NCBI GenBank assembly: GCA_902478885.1
Contig: CABSMS010000008.1
Span: 1-37,142, forward strand
Direction of reading: 5' to 3'
Length of the DNA: 37,142 nucleotides
Origin: an uncultured Collinsella sp.
GTDB taxonomy: Bacteria; Actinomycetota; Coriobacteriia; Coriobacteriales; Coriobacteriaceae
A program made the position numbers and the translations under genes. Below the pieces are notes generated by a model. That model was given only the letters and a program-made list of their open reading frames with translations, had not been told where the DNA came from and did not search any database. Positions 1 to 6,763 of this stretch are shown here, piece after piece (position 1 is the first letter of the stretch; every line of letters starts with the position of its first letter).

Positions 1-37
1 CTATTCGTCGGCAGCGTCAGATGTGTATAAGAGACAG
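1..37. other. Nextera/Tn5 sequencing adapter at contig start
   Basis: Bases 5-37 are the Nextera read-1 transposase adapter, ending in the Tn5 mosaic end AGATGTGTATAAGAGACAG. The first four bases (CTAT) are the tail of an 8-base index. The exact reverse complement lies at 37095-37131. This is library sequence, not genome; biological sequence begins at 38. Confidence 0.97.
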
Positions 38-165
38 ATCTACTACGTTTAACCCCTTACCCCCAACCATGCCAAAAAACGCGAAAACAAAACCGCAGGT
101 AGAACGCCTGCGGTTTTGTTCAAACCGAAGGTATGGTCAGGGGTATCGAGTCAAACGTAGTAGAT
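38..165. repeat. Long imperfect inverted repeat around a terminator-like hairpin
   Basis: Outer arms are a perfect 13-bp inverted repeat (ATCTACTACGTTT at 38-50, its complement at 153-165). Inside lie partly matching arms (ACCCC...ACCAT against ATGGT...GGGGT). At the centre is a perfect 13-bp hairpin, 87-99 with 107-119, with a 7-nt loop and A/T-rich flanks. No coding potential is seen. It looks like a mobile or dispersed non-coding palindromic unit; the centre could terminate transcription in either direction. Confidence 0.6.
87..120. terminator. Terminator-like hairpin, bidirectional
   Basis: A 13-bp perfect stem (87-99/107-119) contains the CCGCAGG/CCTGCGG core, with A-rich 5' and T-rich 3' sides, so it could work on both strands. 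It lies about 370 bp beyond the stop of the minus-strand response regulator. It may terminate that operon or simply be part of the surrounding repeat. Confidence 0.5.
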
Positions 166-191
166 GGGCCGGTTTCGTGGCGAGCGCTGCC

Positions 192-228
192 AAATGATCC
201 CCCGGGGACGGAGGAAAACGGATCATTT
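192..228. repeat. 9-bp inverted repeat AAATGATCC/GGATCATTT
   Basis: AAATGATCC (192-200) and its complement (220-228) flank a 19-base GC-rich spacer containing CCCCGGGG. It lies in the non-coding block between the contig start and the response regulator. Function unknown; probably another dispersed intergenic repeat. Confidence 0.45.
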
Positions 229-273
229 TGGTCCCACGAGGCTGGCGGAGACACTCGTGCAGGGCCGCCCGAA

Positions 274-427
274 CAAAACTATGCCGGTTTACTACGATGA
301 ATCCGAGATTCCTGACCACACCCGCATTTTTGCAAATATCGCAAGTGTTCTACCTGCTGTTTTGTAAGTGCGCAATTTGCCGTGGTCGGAGATATGCGGT
401 TCATCGTAGTAAACCGGCATAGTTTTG
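274..427. repeat. Perfect 28-bp inverted repeat flanking 98 bp
   Basis: Arms 274-301 and 400-427 are exact reverse complements over 28 bp and contain GCCGGTTTACTACGATGAA. The TACTACG core is shared with the 13-bp arms at 38-50. The 98-bp interior has no convincing gene or transposase. Equal-length perfect arms point to a non-autonomous mobile unit (MITE-like) or a recently made palindrome. Together with 38-165 it fills the gene-free stretch 38-487. Confidence 0.65.
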
Positions 428-487
428 AAATGGTATTAAATCGCTAGCAGCCATTTTGCTATGCCGGAGCGGTCGGCCGTTGGGTAA

Positions 488-1117
488 TTACCCTCGCAGG
501 TAGGCGATAGCGATTTGTGTGCGGTTGCGTAGGCCCATTTTGGCAAGGATCGAGCTGATGTGGTTGCGTACGGTGCCTTCGCCCATGTATGCCGTGGCGG
601 CGATCTCCTTGTTGTCGAGGCCGCGGGCAATGAGCTCTGCGACTTCGAACTCGCGGTCGGTCAGGCCGACAAAGGCCACGGGCCGGCGGGTCGCGCCGGC
701 CTCGACGCCCGCCCCATCAAAGTTGATATCCTCGATCGCCTTGCCCTCGAGCACGCGTTTGCCGTCCATGACTTGTGCCAACGCCGGCGGAATGGCGGCG
801 ACATCAGTTTTAATCAGGTAGCCGCGGGCGCCTAGCTTGAGCGCCGACACAATGTACTCGTCATCCGAGAATGTTGTCAGAAACACCACGCGTGCTGCAG
901 GATCGCACTCAAGGATTTCGCGCGCCGCCGAAAGTCCGTCGCGCCCCGGCATCTGAATGTCGAGCAGCGCGATATCGGGTGCGTGCTCGGCGTAGAGCGC
1001 CACCGCATCGTCGCCGTTGGCACCGGTACCCACCACTTCGATCTGCGGCTGGGCGCCCAGGATAATCTTGAGCGAATCGACCACCAAGCGGTCGTCGTCG
1101 ACAACTATGAGCCTCAT
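488..1117 (-). CDS. NarL/FixJ-family response regulator
   Basis: A 209-aa two-component response regulator. The N-terminal receiver domain (about 1-120) has the acidic pocket D7/D8, phospho-acceptor D53 in LLDIQMPG, T81/T82 and K103. A LuxR-type helix-turn-helix follows at about 151-209 (GLTDREFEVAELIARG...TVRNHISSIL). Its ATG overlaps the TGA of the upstream kinase gene by four bases (ATGA, 1114-1117), so the pair is translationally coupled and is presumably cognate. The neighbouring divergent ABC exporter (2461-5788) is a plausible target, as in many HK-RR-ABC efflux loci; that link is inference. The length is normal for the family. Confidence 0.95.
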   Translation of the reverse strand: MRLIVVDDDRLVVDSLKIILGAQPQIEVVGTGANGDDAVALYAEHAPDIALLDIQMPGRDGLSAAREILECDPAARVVFLTTFSDDEYIVSALKLGARGYLIKTDVAAIPPALAQVMDGKRVLEGKAIEDINFDGAGVEAGATRRPVAFVGLTDREFEVAELIARGLDNKEIAATAYMGEGTVRNHISSILAKMGLRNRTQIAIAYLRG

Positions 1118-2259
1118 CGGGCGTCATCTCCTTGCTGTTTGGGGACGGTGGCAAACACGCGCCAGCCGGGGGCGCCGGCGCGCAGGCCGGCGGTGAAGGT
1201 TCCACCAAGCGCCTCGATGCGCTCGCGCATGGAGGCGAGCCCCATGCCTTCTACGACGTTGCTGCTGCTCGCCGGGGTCGCGTCCGCGCCATCATCGGTA
1301 ACGATGAGCTGGTAAAACGACGGATGCTCCATGCACCGCACGGTAATGGTTTTGGCATGGGCGTGGCGCATGGCGTTGGAAAGCGCCTCGCGCAGCACCG
1401 CCGCAAAGCAGTTGGCGACGTTGGCGGGCGCATGCTCGGCCAAAACCTCAAGCTCAATCTGCGGACCGCTGTCCGAGCGTGCGCCTTCAACGATGCGCTC
1501 GAGCTGCACGGAGAGGTCAGTCGCATTGTCGTTGAGCGCGTGGACGCTGGCGCGCACGAGCTGGAGCGCCTCGTCAACCGTGCGTTTGACGTCGGCGAAA
1601 TCGGCGGCAACCCTGGGCTCGTCGGCATGGACCACGCGCAGGGCTTCGGTTTGAAGCGAAGCGCGCGTGAGCTGGTGGCCCACGTTATCGTGGATCTCGC
1701 GCGCGATGCGGGCGCGTTCGGCGAGCGTCGCGAGTTCGACTTCGTAGTCCTGGCGGTCGGCGAGGTCGCGGTTGCGTGCCTCGAGTGCCAGGGCGCGTTC
1801 TTGCAGCTTGTCGCGGGTGCGACGCATGCGTTCCTGTTCGCGCTCCAGCTGCGCGGTGCGCAGCGACAGCAACGTGGCGGCGACCGAAAGGATGGCGGTT
1901 AACAGCAGCGTTCGGGTGGTGAGCACGCCGCCACGAAGGTCCGCGACAAGCGCGCAGACAAACACGGCGCCAATCGCCAGCGCGGGCCAGATTCGTTCAC
2001 GGCGAACGCGTCGCGCGATGTCATAGAAGGCAAGGGGTGCGAACGGCATAAATGACGGCACGAAGATGGCCGCGATGATGTAGGCGTAGCTCGCGGCCTC
2101 GCTCGCGCGATGGGCGTGTTCTTCTCGTGCGACTTCCGACGCCGAGGTGGCTATAACGCCAAGGCAAAACGCCACAACCAGACGAGCGTCCACGGCAAGA
2201 CCCATGGCGGCCGCAATACAGCACGCCAGCACAATCGATTTGTCGAAAAGCCTGTTCAT
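1114..2259 (-). CDS. Membrane histidine kinase (HisKA_3 / NarL-partner type)
   Basis: A 381-aa sensor kinase. The first part (about 1-135) has roughly four to five hydrophobic segments with short loops and no obvious extracytoplasmic sensor domain. A coiled coil (about 134-175) leads to the HisKA_3 phosphotransfer helix with REIHDNVGHQL (phospho-histidine near H190). The HATPase_c domain shows the N box REALSNAMRHA (N295), G1 DDG (322-324) and G2 GMGL (338-341). The frame is open upstream to 2367, but I chose the ATG at 2259 (MNRLFDKS) because it precedes the first membrane segment. No Shine-Dalgarno is seen there; a TACAAT box 6 bases upstream suggests a leaderless mRNA. It is followed by its regulator with ATGA overlap. 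Confidence 0.9.
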   Translation of the reverse strand: MNRLFDKSIVLACCIAAAMGLAVDARLVVAFCLGVIATSASEVAREEHAHRASEAASYAYIIAAIFVPSFMPFAPLAFYDIARRVRRERIWPALAIGAVFVCALVADLRGGVLTTRTLLLTAILSVAATLLSLRTAQLEREQERMRRTRDKLQERALALEARNRDLADRQDYEVELATLAERARIAREIHDNVGHQLTRASLQTEALRVVHADEPRVAADFADVKRTVDEALQLVRASVHALNDNATDLSVQLERIVEGARSDSGPQIELEVLAEHAPANVANCFAAVLREALSNAMRHAHAKTITVRCMEHPSFYQLIVTDDGADATPASSSNVVEGMGLASMRERIEALGGTFTAGLRAGAPGWRVFATVPKQQGDDAR

Positions 2260-2265
2260 ACGGGT

Positions 2266-2271
2266 ATTGTA
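2266..2271 (-). promoter_or_regulatory. Possible -10 box for a leaderless kinase mRNA
   Basis: TACAAT on the minus strand ends 6 bases before the ATG at 2259, so transcription would begin at or next to the start codon. No good -35 hexamer is visible 16-18 bases upstream. This fits the lack of a Shine-Dalgarno site. Confidence 0.35.
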
Positions 2272-2460
2272 CGCGATGCCGCGCATGGGGGAGGCGCCAC
2301 CCGGAGCAACCGTGACATTCCTCCCACGCGGCAAAGCGGGGGGGGCACCGGCGGGCCGCGCGACCAAGCCCTACACTCGTGACAAAGCTCACTGGTGCGC
2401 GCCGCCCGCTCCTGCGATGATGCAATCGTACCGGGCCACGACCAACAGAAGGGCCGCCTC

Positions 2461-3399
2461 ATGACAGATATCGTCCACGTCGAAAATCTCGTCAAGCGCT
2501 ACGACGATCTTATCGCGCTCGACCACTTTAACCTGAGCATCGCCCCCGGCGAGATCTTTGGCCTGCTCGGCCCCAACGGCTCGGGCAAAACCACGTCCAT
2601 CAACTGCATCCTGCAGCTGCTCGCCTACGACAAGGGAACCATCGAGCTGTTTGGTGAGCCCATGACGCCCACGCGTTACGACCTCAAGCGTCGCATCGGC
2701 GTGGTCCCGCAGCAAGTTGCGGTGTTCGACGAACTCACCGTGCGCGAGAACATCGACTATTTCTGCAGCCTTTACGTTAGCGACCGCAAGCGCCGTCGCG
2801 CGCTGGTAGACGAGGCGATCGACTTTGTCGGGCTGGGCGACTTTGCCAAGTTTCGCCCCGGCAAGCTCTCGGGCGGCCTGGCGCGTCGCCTCAACATTGC
2901 CTGTGGCATCGCGCACAAGCCCGAGCTCATCTTCTTTGACGAGCCCACGGTGGCAGTCGACCCGCAGAGTCGCAACGCCATCCTGGAGGGCATCTGCCGC
3001 TTGCGCGACGAGGGCGCCACGGTGGTGTATACCAGCCATTACATGGAGGAAGTCGAGCAGATCTGCAGCCGCATCATGATCATGGACGGCGGACGTGTGC
3101 TGGCGCAGGGCACCAATGACGAGCTCAAACGCATGATTCAGATGGGCGAGCGCGTGACTGTCGAGGTCGGCGCCGTCGAGACCGCCACGGTCGAGCGGCT
3201 GCGCGCCCTCGAGCACGTGCTTTCGGTTGAGCTGTCCGGCGGCGAGCTCGTCTGCACCTGCGAAGCGAGCCCGCACAATTTGGTCGACATCCTCGACACG
3301 CTGCGCGCCGCCGACGTGGCGCTCGGCCGCATTTATTCCGAACCGCCGACCCTCAACGACGTGTTCCTCGAGATCACCGGCCGCGAGCTGCGCGACTAG
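2461..3399 (+). CDS. ABC-2 exporter ATP-binding protein (drug/lipid-type)
   Basis: A 312-aa ATPase that powers the two following permeases. Walker A is GPNGSGKTT (37-45), the Q-loop is near Q84/Q85, the ABC signature is LSGGL (136-140; the usual Q is L here), Walker B is LIFFDE (156-161) and the switch histidine is H193. A C-terminal extension (about 220-312) is typical of the CcmA/DrrA-like branch that pairs with ABC-2 permeases. The ATG at 2461 is preceded by AGAAGG with normal spacing; the frame is open upstream but that part looks unrelated. It is divergent from the HK-RR pair, and the next ATG follows the stop by 9 bases, so the three transporter genes form an operon. The substrate cannot be read from sequence. 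Confidence 0.93.
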   Translation: MTDIVHVENLVKRYDDLIALDHFNLSIAPGEIFGLLGPNGSGKTTSINCILQLLAYDKGTIELFGEPMTPTRYDLKRRIGVVPQQVAVFDELTVRENIDYFCSLYVSDRKRRRALVDEAIDFVGLGDFAKFRPGKLSGGLARRLNIACGIAHKPELIFFDEPTVAVDPQSRNAILEGICRLRDEGATVVYTSHYMEEVEQICSRIMIMDGGRVLAQGTNDELKRMIQMGERVTVEVGAVETATVERLRALEHVLSVELSGGELVCTCEASPHNLVDILDTLRAADVALGRIYSEPPTLNDVFLEITGRELRD

Positions 3400-3408
3400 G
3401 GGGCAGTC

Positions 3409-4596
3409 ATGTTCAACACCATCATCACTACGGTCAAGACGCTGCTGCGCCGGCCGAGCACGTGGGTCTGGGGCGCTCTCTTTCCCATCGCACTTTCCAC
3501 GATGTTCATGTTTATGTTTGCGAACCTCAGCTCCGACGGCAAGATTGACCCGGTGCCGGTTGCCGTCGTGGCGGACGAGGCCTGGGACGCCTCGGCCTTT
3601 AAGGACGTGGCGACCTCGCTTGCCAAGGAGGGCGACGATCAGCTGCTCGAGATCCACGAGTGCGATGACGCAGCCGACGCGAACCGTGCTCTCAAGGCCG
3701 GCGAGGTCGCGGGCATCTATACGGCCGACGCTGAAGGCACGCCCAAACTCACGTTGCTTTCGAACTACGACAGCTCGCGCGCATCATCGGTGCTCACCGA
3801 TCGCAGCATCCTGGAGACGGTGGCAAGCTCGTATACACAAAATGCCGAGCTCATGTCCCAGATTGCCCAGGACAACCCGGCGGCGCTCGCCGACCCGGAG
3901 GCGGTTGCGCGCGCCCTGTCGCTCGAGGGCGGCACCCGCCGCGTAAGCCTGACACGCACCACGCCCGATGGCACGGTCATCTACTATTACGCGCTTTTTG
4001 GCCTGGTCGCGATGATGTCTGCTGAGTTTGCCGCCTTGAGCGTCGTCGATTTGCAGCCCAATCTGTCGGGCCTTGGCGCGCGCCGCTGCGCGGGCGGTCT
4101 TTCCAAAACGGCGCCGCTGGCCGGCATCTTTGTCGGCTCGTGGCTGGTCTCCTTTGCTTCGATGACGATCGCGATCGGCTACGTGCGTCTGGTCGTGGGC
4201 GTCGACTTTGGCGGGCGCGAGGGGCTGTGTTTGGTGGGCGGCGCCGCTTCCGCGCTTGCCGCCACGGGCCTGGGGCTCTTTGTGGGCACGCTTCCCGTTA
4301 AGGGCGGCAAGGCGTCCAAGTCGGGCATCCTTACGGGCTTTGCCACCACGTGCGCACTGTTCGCCGGCCTCTACGGCGAGCCGGCGATGGCGCTTGCCGA
4401 TGACGTTGCCCGCGCCTGCCCGGCCGAGTGCTGGTTCAACCCCGTCAAGCTCATTTGCGACATGTTCAACCGTCTGTATTTCTTTGAGGATCTGGGGCCC
4501 TTTGCCGTTCGCGCCGGCGCGCTGGTCCTCATGGCCCTGGTGCTTGTCGCCGCCGCCACGCTGATCTTTGGAAGGAGCCGCTATGAGCACCTTTAA
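3409..4596 (+). CDS. ABC-2 type permease, subunit 1
   Basis: A 395-aa integral membrane protein. One N-terminal membrane segment (about 18-38) is followed by a roughly 170-residue extracytoplasmic domain and then about five C-terminal membrane segments (about 200-390). This is the layout of ABC2_membrane_3 (DrrB/YhgE-like) permeases. The Shine-Dalgarno AGGGGG overlaps the stop of the ATPase gene. The C-terminus overlaps the next gene by 14 bp. With the second, similar permease it probably makes a heterodimeric channel driven by the ATPase at 2461. The substrate is unknown; nearby regulators and family habits suggest export of a toxic or antimicrobial compound. Confidence 0.88.
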   Translation: MFNTIITTVKTLLRRPSTWVWGALFPIALSTMFMFMFANLSSDGKIDPVPVAVVADEAWDASAFKDVATSLAKEGDDQLLEIHECDDAADANRALKAGEVAGIYTADAEGTPKLTLLSNYDSSRASSVLTDRSILETVASSYTQNAELMSQIAQDNPAALADPEAVARALSLEGGTRRVSLTRTTPDGTVIYYYALFGLVAMMSAEFAALSVVDLQPNLSGLGARRCAGGLSKTAPLAGIFVGSWLVSFASMTIAIGYVRLVVGVDFGGREGLCLVGGAASALAATGLGLFVGTLPVKGGKASKSGILTGFATTCALFAGLYGEPAMALADDVARACPAECWFNPVKLICDMFNRLYFFEDLGPFAVRAGALVLMALVLVAAATLIFGRSRYEHL

Positions 4597-5788
4597 GACC
4601 GCGCTTCGCATGGCGCTCGCGCACCCGTTCTACCTGCTCATCTATACGGTGTTCATTTCGCTCATGGGTGTGTTTATCGCGGCCTCCGTCAGCTGGAATT
4701 CGTCGCAGCTTACCGAGTACGAGCCCTACGACGCCAACGTGATCGTGGTCGACCGCGACGACAGCGGTCTTTCGCGGGCGCTTACCAAGCACCTGGGTTC
4801 GCGCTTTGACCTGGTCACGGGCGTCGGCGACGACACGTATGACCTTGCCGATGCGCTCTCCAAGAGCAACAGCGCCAAGGGTAGCGCCGACTGCGTGTTC
4901 TTTATCCCGGAGGGGTTTGAGAACGACCTGGTCGCGGCCGCCCGCGCGGGGGAGGCCCTGCCCAAGCTCGATGTGACCTACGGTGCCGGCACCATGGCGG
5001 CGGCGCTTTCGTCTGCTGAGGCCTCGCGCTGGATTTCGCTCGCGGGCGCTGCAGCGGCCCTAGAGCCCGCCGCCTCTAATGGTAGCGTCGCCAAGGCCGC
5101 CGAGCATGCCGCCGCCAAGCGCGCCGAGGTCCAGATTGAGCAGGTCAAGGTTGGTTCGACTGCCGCCGCCATGCTCAAGTCGTATTTCAACTTTGGCGCG
5201 TACGCGATTATCTCGTCGGTCATCGTATCGGTGGGGCTGGTGTTCTCGGGCATGAACGAGCCCGAGCGTGTGCGTCGCATGGAGGCCGGCCCGGTCTCCG
5301 AGCGCCAGCGCTCGCTTGCCGTGTTCGCGGCTGCTGCAGTGCTCACCGTCTGCATCTGGTTTGTGTCGAGCATGATGGGCGTCGTGGGCTTTGCCGGCGC
5401 GGTTGCCGAGGTCGGCGTGGGTCGTGTGTGCCTGGCGCTGGCGGCGACGTTTGCCCTGGCGTGCACGCCTCTGGCCGTTGGCTTTGCCCTTTCGAGCCTG
5501 GGTGCGCGTGAGGAGCTGCTCAACGGTATGGGCAACCTGCTCGGCATGCTCATGACGTTTTTGGGCGGCGCTTGGATGCCGCTGTCGCTCATGGGCTCGG
5601 CCGTGCAGACGGTGGCGCACTTTGTGCCGACGTATTGGGTGAGCGACGCGATCGGCAAGGCGCTTGCCTCGGACCTGACGTCTGCCGCGCTGGGCGACAT
5701 CGCCTGCGACCTGGGCGTCACCGTGCTCTTCGCCGCCGCCATCGCCGCCGTAGGCCTAGCCCTCGCCCACAACAAATCCCACGCCTAG
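4583..5788 (+). CDS. ABC-2 type permease, subunit 2
   Basis: A 401-aa membrane protein with the same plan as its neighbour: one N-terminal membrane helix (about 14-35), a large extracytoplasmic region (about 36-195) that is alanine-rich near its end, and five to six C-terminal helices. The ATG at 4583 follows GGAAGGAG with good spacing; an in-frame ATG at 4568 has no such site. The start lies inside the last codons of subunit 1, so the two are translationally coupled. It is the last gene of the exporter operon; dispersed repeats start within 10 bp of its stop codon. Function as the second half of an ABC-2 exporter is a family inference. Confidence 0.87.
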   Translation: MSTFKTALRMALAHPFYLLIYTVFISLMGVFIAASVSWNSSQLTEYEPYDANVIVVDRDDSGLSRALTKHLGSRFDLVTGVGDDTYDLADALSKSNSAKGSADCVFFIPEGFENDLVAAARAGEALPKLDVTYGAGTMAAALSSAEASRWISLAGAAAALEPAASNGSVAKAAEHAAAKRAEVQIEQVKVGSTAAAMLKSYFNFGAYAIISSVIVSVGLVFSGMNEPERVRRMEAGPVSERQRSLAVFAAAAVLTVCIWFVSSMMGVVGFAGAVAEVGVGRVCLALAATFALACTPLAVGFALSSLGAREELLNGMGNLLGMLMTFLGGAWMPLSLMGSAVQTVAHFVPTYWVSDAIGKALASDLTSAALGDIACDLGVTVLFAAAIAAVGLALAHNKSHA

Positions 5789-5796
5789 ACACCTAC

Positions 5797-5948
5797 TCAT
5801 TGGGGACAGACTTAAACGACCAAAAGTATTCATTGGGGACAGACTTAAATGACTAGCCATCGGGGGCAGATAAGGAGCGTCCCCAACTGCCGGGTGGCGA
5901 AAGAGCGTCCCTTGTGACTGGTCATTTAAGAACGTCCCCAATGACTAG
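5797..5948. repeat. Cluster of GGGGAC-type dispersed intergenic repeats
   Basis: Two direct copies (5797-5820, 5830-5853) share TCATTGGGGACAGACTTAAA and then AYGAC. A third copy lies inverted at 5921-5948 (GTCATTTAAG, then AACGTCCCCAATGACTAG). Between them sits a second repeat type (5866-5893) containing ATAAGGAGCGTCCCCAACTG inside GGCAG/CTGCC arms. Further family members occur at 9430-9457, 17848-17874, 21738-21765 and about 36280-36307, all outside intact genes. No open frame explains them. Confidence 0.85.
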
Positions 5949-6029
5949 TCTGAAACAAATCCCCACTCTCGCCCCAAAATAGTTCGCCAAGGTTTACTAT
6001 TACGTTCATAAAGTAGTATGAGGCTAACA

Positions 6030-6755
<726 letters not shown>

Positions 6756-6763
6756 GCGGCGCC

